The position numbers and the translations under genes were made by a program. From Spirochaetia bacterium (GTDB lineage Bacteria > Spirochaetota > Spirochaetia > JABMQR01), in contig JADHUD010000199.1 in the NCBI GenBank assembly GCA_016784705.1, forward strand, positions 1 through 5,002: a stretch of DNA of 5,002 bases, written 5' to 3'. Position 1 is the first letter of the stretch. Each line of letters begins with the position of its first letter. Below are positions 1 through 5,002 of this stretch, one piece after another. The notes beneath the pieces are model-generated. The model made no database searches. It worked only from the letters and a program-made list of their open reading frames with translations, and was not told where the DNA came from.

Positions 1-105
1 TATGATGAGGTGGTCATCCCTCAGGAGCCCACAAAAAAGATGAACGACATCTACAAGCTGTTGAAGATTCAAAGCCCGGTTTCCATCACCTATAAGAAGC
101 TATGA
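1..105 (+). CDS. 3' end of an unidentified plus-strand gene, possibly a transposase (partial)
   Basis: An open frame enters from the left edge and ends at the TGA at 103-105, giving 34 codons with a normal amino-acid mix (it begins YDEVVIPQEPTKK and ends PVSITYKKL). It is the only plus-strand coding candidate not lying opposite a better gene. It is convergent with the lipoprotein gene on the other strand, and the two overlap by six bases, so that CTA TGA on this strand contains the lipoprotein's TAG stop. I do not recognise the protein with confidence. A charged tail of the form 'P-T-x-x-M-x-x-I-Y-x-L-L-K-I-x-x-P' recalls the C-termini of some DDE transposases (IS4/IS1634-like), and the apparent junction in the neighbouring lipoprotein would fit an insertion element, but 34 residues cannot settle it. 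It could equally be an ordinary host gene. Confidence 0.5.
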   Translation, partial: YDEVVIPQEPTKKMNDIYKLLKIQSPVSITYKKL

Positions 106-948
106 GGCCTGTGATACGAAAATGGGATGGGAACTATAGGTAATTGAGAAATTTGTCATATATGGTATACCATACTGATCATTATAGGGAATGGCTACAA
201 TTGCAGTAAAGTAACCGGTATTTTCAGTAAGTATCTGTATGGTAAATTCAGTTGTTTCCTCCGGCATAAGAGTTGTTTCGGAAGGAGGTGAAGATATGGT
301 GAAAAAGGATGATGTTGAACCGCTTACAGCTATCAAAGGGTTCCCATTGAGTTTCAAAAGTGCCGTACCAATATTTTTAATGGTAATTTCAAAGCTCATC
401 AATAGATTTTCATAACCCGTTCCCAGATTATTAATCCCGTTCCGCAAGAGCATAGAAGCACCCTGATAGAGTGCCATTTCGGCAAAGCCATCATCCGACA
501 CTCTGAAATTATCCGGATATGAGAGGGCAGCTATCATATCTCCATTCACCGTATCGCTGTATGCACTTTTTAATACATAATCAACTCCGCCGACAGGTTC
601 TCCCCCACTGCTGTCCGCATCAATAAATCCTGATATATTGAAACATTCATCTGCTTCAAATTCTTTTGGCATCTCTGAAGATCCCGAGGAATCAGTTATG
701 ACTATTTCCACCCGGCCTTCCGTAATTATCTCCGAACCGCAGTAAACAGCAGAATCGTCACAGGGATCCTCTATTGATGAACAATTACTCAGACGATAAT
801 AAAAATACATCCCATCGTGTTCATCTGCACCGGTAAGAACTAGCGTAATAGTTCCATTTTTCGAACCAAACTGATCACAACCTGCAGAAAACACCAGCAC
901 TAATATGCAGAGAAATACGACAGATATAACGTTTTTTCTACCATTCAT
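100..948 (-). CDS. lipoprotein with C-terminal ASH/choice-of-anchor-D-like domain (paralog B)
   Basis: This is a 282-residue predicted exported lipoprotein of unknown function. Residues 1-23 form a signal peptide with a basic start (MNGRKN), a hydrophobic core and the lipobox FSAGC, making Cys24 the lipidated residue; Ser at -3 is relaxed compared with the enterobacterial consensus. A beta-rich N-terminal part (about 31-165) begins NGTITLVLTGADEHDG and holds an acidic loop, FIDADSSGG (108-116), that may bind a cation. The C-terminal part (about 180-272) shows the FEITIKNIGTALLKL... SG... F...P...T.FTI...G...A...IPYND pattern of choice-of-anchor-D/ASH Ig-like domains. Four further cysteines (56, 63, 70, 102) are absent from the paralog just upstream and could form two disulfides. 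The ATG at 948-946 is fixed by a near-perfect Shine-Dalgarno. The last nine residues (274-282) have no counterpart in the paralog and may come from foreign DNA. Function is unknown; a surface or periplasmic adhesion or scaffold role would be a guess. Confidence 0.85.
   Translation of the reverse strand: MNGRKNVISVVFLCILVLVFSAGCDQFGSKNGTITLVLTGADEHDGMYFYYRLSNCSSIEDPCDDSAVYCGSEIITEGRVEIVITDSSGSSEMPKEFEADECFNISGFIDADSSGGEPVGGVDYVLKSAYSDTVNGDMIAALSYPDNFRVSDDGFAEMALYQGASMLLRNGINNLGTGYENLLMSFEITIKNIGTALLKLNGNPLIAVSGSTSSFFTISSPPSETTLMPEETTEFTIQILTENTGYFTAIVAIPYNDQYGIPYMTNFSITYSSHPIFVSQAS
106..129. mobile_element. candidate end of an insertion element or rearrangement junction
   Basis: This short stretch lies between the stop of the plus-strand partial gene and the point where the two lipoprotein paralogs stop being alignable. 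The upstream lipoprotein ends ...ISVTASS-stop. The downstream one matches as ...SITYSS and then carries an extra HPIFVSQAS, encoded by 129-103 with its stop at 102-100. The simplest reading is that foreign DNA begins near 129/130, the extra codons being read from the terminal part of the inserted DNA. If it is an insertion sequence, the terminal repeat reading inward would begin about CCCATCCCATTTTCG on the minus strand. The other end and any target duplication lie outside the window, so this is inference. Confidence 0.3.
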
Positions 949-953
949 CCCTG

Positions 954-971
954 ATCACCTCCATTGGTGAT
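954..971 (-). promoter_or_regulatory. intercistronic hairpin overlapping the Shine-Dalgarno of lipoprotein B
   Basis: In the 28-base gap between the two lipoprotein genes the minus strand reads ATCACCAATGGAGGTGAT. It forms a perfect 6-bp stem (ATCACC with GGTGAT) closed by a six-base loop. The Shine-Dalgarno GGAGGTGATC, a ten-base match to the 16S 3' end, sits partly in the loop and partly in the 3' arm, with GGAGG nine bases from the ATG at 948. The hairpin starts five bases after the upstream TAA (979-977), so a ribosome terminating there would melt it. This fits translational coupling of the two paralogs. The sequence is seen directly; the regulatory role is inferred. Confidence 0.5.
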
Positions 972-976
972 AGTGA

Positions 977-1840
977 TTAACTAGAAGCTGTTACAGAAAT
1001 CGTGGTGGTATAGGGAGAAGCAGTATCCGGATCATCATTATTTGAATCATCAAAAGGGATACTTATTGTGGCACTGTAAGTACCTGCTGATGTTACTAAT
1101 ACTCTGATAGTAAACGATGCTGTATCGTTCGGTATAATAGGTTCAGAGTCAGGCTGGATTAAAACGGTAAAGGGTGCTGAGGAATCTCCGCTTAATGCTA
1201 CCAGCGGTGTACCTTCAAGATTGAGTAAAGCACTTCCCGTATTCTGGATACTAAAGATAAAATCTTTGGCAACATTAACTGTCACCTCTCCCATATTATT
1301 ATCAGCATTATGGAACACCATGGTACTATCACCTTTTAATAGGGTAATATTACCGCTGCCTGATTCGGAAAGATGAAAATCGGCCGGGTATACAGCAGTA
1401 ATTACTTTATTACCATTGATATTGCCGCCTCCTGCTTCCTCAAGCATATTGTTCATTTCCTGATCAATCCCGCCATGATTCATACCATTCCCATCAACAT
1501 CAATATACCCAAAAACAGTTATAACGTTATTGGCTTTAAAGAGATAGTCAGTGCCTACGGAATCGGGATCTTCCAGTGTCATAGCAACCAGCCCATCGAT
1601 TATCGGTTCTGATCCGGTAAATGTCCTGGTATCATCCAAAGCTCTATCCGCAGGTAAAAAGGTATCTATGTAGTAATGGAATGATTTTCCGTTATACTCA
1701 TCTGCTCCGGAAATATTGATCGTAAGGGTTCCATTCTCAAATACCTCCTCGCCTAAATTGCAGCCAGAAAATACTAACAAAAAACAGAGTACTGAAAACA
1801 CAATACAGAAGATTTTAGTAGATTTTTTTACACAAGACAT
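977..1840 (-). CDS. lipoprotein with C-terminal ASH/choice-of-anchor-D-like domain (paralog A)
   Basis: This is a 287-residue predicted exported lipoprotein, paralogous to the next gene downstream over its whole length. The signal peptide (residues 1-26, starting MSCVKKSTK) ends in the lipobox VFSGC, so Cys27 is the lipid anchor; it is the only cysteine in the mature protein. Shared landmarks are NGTLTINISGADEYNG (36-51), an acidic DVDGNG loop (114-119), YPADFHLS (151-158), and a C-terminal Ig-like region (about 188-287) with the pattern FIFSIQNTGSALLNL... ALSGDSS.PFTV..QP...I.P.....FTI...G.YSATISIPFDD typical of choice-of-anchor-D/ASH domains. An ATG 15 bases upstream (1855-1853) is in frame but is itself part of the Shine-Dalgarno (ATGGAGGTGACTGCTATG), so the second ATG at 1840-1838, eight bases after GGAGG, is chosen. 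It is the first gene of a likely two-gene operon. Function is unknown. Confidence 0.85.
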   Translation of the reverse strand: MSCVKKSTKIFCIVFSVLCFLLVFSGCNLGEEVFENGTLTINISGADEYNGKSFHYYIDTFLPADRALDDTRTFTGSEPIIDGLVAMTLEDPDSVGTDYLFKANNVITVFGYIDVDGNGMNHGGIDQEMNNMLEEAGGGNINGNKVITAVYPADFHLSESGSGNITLLKGDSTMVFHNADNNMGEVTVNVAKDFIFSIQNTGSALLNLEGTPLVALSGDSSAPFTVLIQPDSEPIIPNDTASFTIRVLVTSAGTYSATISIPFDDSNNDDPDTASPYTTTISVTASS

Positions 1841-1845
1841 AGCAG

Positions 1846-1854
1846 TCACCTCCA
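1846..1854 (-). promoter_or_regulatory. Shine-Dalgarno of lipoprotein A, deciding the start
   Basis: The minus strand reads TGGAGGTGA here, with GGAGG eight bases before the ATG at 1840. The first in-frame ATG (1855) overlaps this site and has no Shine-Dalgarno of its own in the AT-rich sequence before it. The same ATGGAGGTGA string precedes the downstream paralog, so the duplication that produced the pair seems to have included the ribosome binding site. Confidence 0.75.
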
Positions 1855-1859
1855 TGAAT

Positions 1860-1877
1860 AATTAAATGGTTTTAATT
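1860..1877. repeat. AT-rich perfect inverted repeat in the lipoprotein leader
   Basis: On the minus strand AATTAAAACCATTTAATT consists of 7-bp arms (AATTAAA and TTTAATT) around a four-base ACCA centre. It lies just upstream of the Shine-Dalgarno of lipoprotein A. As RNA it would be a weak all-A/U hairpin; as DNA it could be an operator half-site pair. In a region this AT-rich, chance occurrence is also plausible. Confidence 0.35.
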
Positions 1878-1949
1878 TATTAGAAGTTAAACCGTTGTCT
1901 TGTATATTGTTAGATCGGGGCTGTTGCTATTTACTCATAACTCACCAAA

Positions 1950-1978
1950 ATTTTATCAAACAAGTATTGAGAAAACAA
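1950..1978 (-). promoter_or_regulatory. candidate sigma-70-type promoter for the lipoprotein pair
   Basis: On the minus strand a -35-like TTGTTT (1978-1973, three of six matches to TTGACA) is separated by exactly 17 bases from a good -10-like TAAAAT (1955-1950, five of six matches to TATAAT). Initiation near 1943 would give a leader of about 100 bases before the start of lipoprotein A. The 187-base gap (1856-2042) and the change of function between the mutase and the lipoproteins support a separate promoter. The match is modest and the region is AT-rich, so this is tentative. Confidence 0.35.
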
Positions 1979-2042
1979 GATTCAGGAGTTGAAATGAATG
2001 ACTTTTTTTCCAAGGAATTCATGTAATCAGAAAATTATTTAT

Positions 2043-3449
2043 TCATGAAATCGGATCGACTACTAAATCAGTAAAGACGTAACCCGATGCCTCCACCTGT
2101 TCGACCATCTCCTGCCTGCAGGCTGCCAATCCTGTTTCAGATTCTGATTCACAATAGATAGTAATATGAGGCTGGGTATTGGAACTTCTCAGATTCCAGA
2201 ATCCCGAATTACAGCAGACTCGTACTCCATCTATATCAATTACATCCCTATTGGCATTGATAAGCCGTCCTTTGATCTCCTCTATAAGCTGCAGACGCTT
2301 TTGCAGTTCAAGTTCCAGCCGCAACTCACCAGTTGCATAGACTGGGGGAAAGGTGTCAATTATTTCAGCTAAAGACAGTTGGCTCTCATCCAGAATATTC
2401 AGCAGTTTTACCGCCGAAAACATTCCATCATCAAATCCAAAATTATCTCTGAAAAAGATATGACCGCTTGTCTCTCCGGCAAAGCCGATTCCCTCATTCT
2501 GCATCTTTTCTTTCTGGTAGGCATGACCAACCTTCCACATGACCGGTTTCCCGCCATGCGCCAGAACATCCTGATAAAAAAAGGAGCTCACCTTCACCTC
2601 GGACATAACAGATTCTCCCGGGTTATTTTTAAGATAATCTCTCGCAAAAATAACAAGCAGATGATCTCCGGTAACAAATCGACCTTTCCCGTCAATCACT
2701 CCAATGCGGTCTCCGTCTCCATCAAATCCAATGCCCAGATCCGCATGTTCACTGAGGACTTTCTCAGAGAGCATTTTCATATTTCCTGGCTGACAGGGAT
2801 CCGGATGATGATTTGGAAAAGAGCCGTCAACGGTTCCGCAGATAACAAGATGATCTCCGGGAAGCTTCTCTATAAAGCGATGAATTATTGCGGCTGATGC
2901 ACCATTTCCAGGATCCCAAACGACTTTCAGCCCCTTTTCAGGCAGTGCAGAAGTTATATGAGCTATATACCTGTCTACCATATCAACCTTGACAACCGAA
3001 CCGGGAAGAGATGCTTGAAGGTATGCTCCGTCCCTGCTTATTTTTGCCAGCTGCTGTATCCTGTCTGCATGAAACAGAGCATGGTTGAATAGAAATTTAA
3101 ACCCGTTATATTCAGGAGGATTATGGCTGGCGGTTACAATAACTCCTGAATCTGCAGGATAAGTTTTCACAATATGATAAATTAACGGTGTAGGAACCAA
3201 TCCGGCAAAAAGCACTTCAATCCCGCTCTCAGTCAACCCGGATATGAGATTTTCGGTTAGTTCCGGTGAGGTAATTCTTCCATCATAACCGACTGCACAT
3301 GATATCAACCCTTCATTCTGAAGAATGGTCCCAAATGCCCTTCCTATGTGGTAAGCTCCTTCACCGGTAAGTTCACTGTCTACTACTCCTCTGATATCAC
3401 AAGCTTTTAAAATCACCCCGTTATATTGATATGCTGCTTCATTTTTCAT
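2043..3449 (-). CDS. phosphomannomutase/phosphoglucomutase (AlgC/ManB type)
   Basis: This is a cytoplasmic alpha-D-phosphohexomutase of 468 residues, complete and of normal family length (Pseudomonas AlgC is about 463). The family interconverts mannose-6-P and mannose-1-P, or glucose-6-P and glucose-1-P, through a phosphoserine and a 1,6-bisphosphate intermediate, feeding GDP-mannose and UDP-glucose synthesis. All four signatures are present: N-terminal ACDIRG (16-21); the catalytic loop TASHNP (106-111) with phosphoserine Ser108; the Mg2+ loop DGDGDR (243-248); the sugar-binding loop GETSGH (325-330); and the C-terminal phosphate-binding RSSNTQP (421-427). KVGHAYQKEKM (306-316) also matches the AlgC/ManB branch. 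The ATG at 3449 lies inside the end of the kinase gene (11-base overlap, ATGAAAAATGA), with AGGA about ten bases upstream as the ribosome binding site. Both sugars are possible substrates, and sequence alone does not separate them. No damage is visible. It is probably co-expressed with the kinase, suggesting a link between envelope sensing and polysaccharide precursor supply. Confidence 0.93.
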   Translation of the reverse strand: MKNEAAYQYNGVILKACDIRGVVDSELTGEGAYHIGRAFGTILQNEGLISCAVGYDGRITSPELTENLISGLTESGIEVLFAGLVPTPLIYHIVKTYPADSGVIVTASHNPPEYNGFKFLFNHALFHADRIQQLAKISRDGAYLQASLPGSVVKVDMVDRYIAHITSALPEKGLKVVWDPGNGASAAIIHRFIEKLPGDHLVICGTVDGSFPNHHPDPCQPGNMKMLSEKVLSEHADLGIGFDGDGDRIGVIDGKGRFVTGDHLLVIFARDYLKNNPGESVMSEVKVSSFFYQDVLAHGGKPVMWKVGHAYQKEKMQNEGIGFAGETSGHIFFRDNFGFDDGMFSAVKLLNILDESQLSLAEIIDTFPPVYATGELRLELELQKRLQLIEEIKGRLINANRDVIDIDGVRVCCNSGFWNLRSSNTQPHITIYCESESETGLAACRQEMVEQVEASGYVFTDLVVDPIS

Positions 3450-5002
3450 AGAAACTATCCTGGCCTATTTCTGACGCCGTTGGCAGAAGTACGGTAATTG
3501 TTGTTCCGCTATCTACACGGCTTTTCACGGTAATTCTCCCGCTGAATTCCTCTACCATCAGCTTGGTAATCGAAAGCCCCAATCCGCTTCCGGCAATTCT
3601 GCTGTTTCTTGATTTTTCTACCCGGTAGAAACGCTCAAAAATCCTCTGAACATCCGTTTCCGATATTCCGATTCCCTGATCAGAGACTTCCAGTTTAACC
3701 AGGCCGTCTCCAGTGCAGCTAAGTCTAATTTGAACTGTACTATTTTCCAGAGAGTACTTAACAGCGTTATCGATTAAATTCACTGCTATCTGCTTGAACC
3801 ATATCTCTCTTCCCCGCAGGAAACACCCTGCATCGTCTTTGAACACTGATTCCAATGTTATAGATTTCTTCTGTGCAACCGGGTGCAGGGAGTTGACTGC
3901 ATCGGCAAGGATGCTCACAGCATCAAATGTTACGACATGAGAACCATCCATTTCACCCTCAATACGTGAGAGCATGAGCAGTTCAGATATAAGTCTTTTC
4001 AAACGCTCAGTTTCCAGTTCGATAATTGTGAGAGACTGCATTCTGTCAACTGAATTCAGAGAGTCCCAGGACTGCAGGGTCTGGACAAACCCGCTAATAA
4101 CGGTTAACGGGGTTCTCAGCTCATGAGATACATTTGAGACAAATTCATCTTTCAACCGCTCCAAACGCCGCATTTCGGTCACATCCCGTATAAGAACAAG
4201 CGATCCGATATGTTCATAAGGTTTATACTTGCTGTACATAGCTTCAATATTGAGATCCAGCAATACTTCATCTTCCGTCGTTATGGTTTTCATCCGGGTC
4301 TGCTTATCTTCGTTAACCTTCTCAGTAAACTCAAACAATAACTGCAGCGTCTGGTTCTCTTTCTCATCATTGTTCCTTCGGGAAAAGAGCTGAGCTTTGT
4401 CAACTGATAAAAGTTCCTCCGCACGCGGGTTTATAAGTGATATTCTGTTTTCTGGATCCACAATCATTATGCCTGTTCTAATATGGGAGAGAAGAGAGTT
4501 GATTTTACTGTATTTTGCATTGTCAGATGCGATCAGCAGGTCGTATTTATCGATTAGTGAGTTAAAGTCTTTAACCAATTGCAGCAGTTCCGGATTTGCT
4601 GTATCGATACTGATTTTGTTGTAGCTGCCGTGTGCTGCGGCGGCTTTTTTTGTATGCTGCAGCAGATTACTGATGGGTTTCCGATACCGCTGAAGAGCAT
4701 ACTTTGTCAGCAAGAGAACCAGCAGAACAAGCAGCAGGAAAATAACACCAGCCGAAATTACAAATACACTAGTCAGGCGATGGAAGGATAAAAGATTATA
4801 GACACAGGAGATGATTATTTTCTCCTGCCCCCTCCCTGCCTCTGCCCCTGCCTCCTGCTCCGTCCCTGACTCTGCCTTTGACCCTGGTCCAGATCCAGAC
4901 CCAAACCCGGTATCAACCATTTTTCCAACCGAGATACTCATAGTGTTATTTTTACGATCACGCACAATACTGGAAACCGCTCCCCCTTTCTTTGCAGCTG
5001 AT
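3439..5002 (-). CDS. PhoR/WalK-like membrane sensor histidine kinase (5' end missing)
   Basis: This is a sensor kinase that autophosphorylates on histidine and passes phosphate to a response regulator, presumably encoded just outside the window. The frame is open to the right edge. A GTG at 4965 could be taken as a start but has no Shine-Dalgarno, and the residues before it (SAAKKGGAVSSIV) read as the tail of an extracytoplasmic sensor domain, so the gene is called partial. Numbering from that GTG: a Gly/Ser/Glu/Ala-rich stretch (20-48), a transmembrane helix (about 65-87), a HAMP-like linker (88-145, with P97 and FNSLIDK 134-140), a PAS domain (about 155-260), then HisKA with the H box SHELRTPL (280-287), phospho-acceptor His281. 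The HATPase domain has the N box NLIDNAVKYS (396-405), G1 DQGIG (429-433), F box RIFERFYR (441-448) and G2 GSGLGLS (459-465). All catalytic residues are intact and there is no receiver domain. The signal sensed is unknown. Its TGA (3441-3439) overlaps the downstream mutase start. Confidence 0.92.
   Translation of the reverse strand, partial: SAAKKGGAVSSIVRDRKNNTMSISVGKMVDTGFGSGSGPGSKAESGTEQEAGAEAGRGQEKIIISCVYNLLSFHRLTSVFVISAGVIFLLLVLLVLLLTKYALQRYRKPISNLLQHTKKAAAAHGSYNKISIDTANPELLQLVKDFNSLIDKYDLLIASDNAKYSKINSLLSHIRTGIMIVDPENRISLINPRAEELLSVDKAQLFSRRNNDEKENQTLQLLFEFTEKVNEDKQTRMKTITTEDEVLLDLNIEAMYSKYKPYEHIGSLVLIRDVTEMRRLERLKDEFVSNVSHELRTPLTVISGFVQTLQSWDSLNSVDRMQSLTIIELETERLKRLISELLMLSRIEGEMDGSHVVTFDAVSILADAVNSLHPVAQKKSITLESVFKDDAGCFLRGREIWFKQIAVNLIDNAVKYSLENSTVQIRLSCTGDGLVKLEVSDQGIGISETDVQRIFERFYRVEKSRNSRIAGSGLGLSITKLMVEEFSGRITVKSRVDSGTTITVLLPTASEIGQDSFYEK
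4822..4908 (-). repeat. purine-rich degenerate hexanucleotide repeat inside the kinase gene
   Basis: About 14 imperfect six-base units of the type GGG-GCA/GAG-GCA (coding strand) encode a low-complexity peptide that starts GFGSGSGPGSKAESG and continues with EAGAEAGRG. The plus strand is correspondingly pyrimidine-rich. It lies in the extracytoplasmic part of the kinase, just before the membrane helix, where PhoR-like sensors usually have a short beta-hairpin. Its composition is unlike the rest of the gene. Because the unit is six bases, gain or loss of units would keep the frame. The dense G-runs on the coding strand (GGGG, GGG and GGGGG within 4825-4846) could also form a quadruplex. Confidence 0.6.

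Noticed and set aside
1853..1855. Start of lipoprotein A at the first in-frame ATG
   Set aside because: That ATG is fused to the Shine-Dalgarno of the second ATG and lacks its own; starting at 1840 gives proper spacing and a typical signal peptide.
1994..2022. Terminator after the mutase gene
   Set aside because: The inverted repeat ATGAAT/ATTCAT is only six AT-rich base pairs around a 17-base loop, and the minus strand has no U-run after it; its seven-base A-run lies inside the loop.
2379..2897. Plus-strand open frame of 172 codons opposite the mutase gene
   Set aside because: It is antisense to a gene with all catalytic motifs of its family intact, its translation resembles no protein family I recognise, and no ribosome binding site or promoter is evident. 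The shorter plus-strand frames at 1373-1612, 2166-2372, 4397-4624 and 4579-4791 were dropped for the same reason.
3601..3700. Possible hybrid kinase or degenerate ATPase
   Set aside because: The N, G1, F and G2 boxes are complete and the protein ends shortly after the HATPase domain with no receiver domain, so it is an ordinary active-type kinase.
4963..4965. GTG as the true start of the histidine kinase
   Set aside because: There is no Shine-Dalgarno at a useful distance, no signal peptide or first membrane helix follows, and the frame stays open to the window edge with residues that fit the tail of a sensor domain.

Overview
The window reads as chromosomal DNA of a Gram-negative (diderm) bacterium of moderate GC (low to mid 40s % by eye). 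Two lipoprotein precursors with relaxed lipoboxes (Phe or Ser at -3) and very strong Shine-Dalgarno sequences would suit a spirochaete or a similar environmental bacterium. That assignment is a guess from style; no taxonomic marker is present.

Layout, right to left, since almost everything is on the minus strand. At 5002-3439 lies a membrane sensor histidine kinase of the PhoR/WalK type whose N-terminus is beyond the window edge. It retains the end of an extracytoplasmic sensor, a transmembrane helix, HAMP-like linker, PAS, HisKA and HATPase domains. Its stop codon overlaps by 11 bases the start of a complete AlgC-type phosphomannomutase/phosphoglucomutase (3449-2043), so the two are almost certainly co-transcribed and translationally coupled. 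A 187-base AT-rich gap (1856-2042) follows, with no convincing terminator but a plausible promoter and an AT-rich palindrome. Next come two tandem paralogous lipoproteins (1840-977 and 948-100), 28 bases apart. Both have a C-terminal Ig-like region resembling ASH/choice-of-anchor-D domains.

At the left edge (1-105, plus strand) is the 3' end of an unrelated convergent gene whose stop abuts and overlaps the stop of the second lipoprotein. Alignment of the two lipoproteins shows that the second runs about nine codons past the end of the homology, right into this junction. This suggests that a mobile element or rearrangement end lies at about 106-129 and supplied a new stop codon. The identity of the plus-strand gene as a transposase is only a guess.

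Functionally, the kinase-mutase pair suggests envelope sensing linked to supply of mannose-1-P or glucose-1-P for surface polysaccharide. The lipoprotein pair looks like an independent transcription unit of uncharacterised envelope proteins. No RNA genes, CRISPR arrays or origins were seen, and no gene-free stretch exceeds 300 bases.
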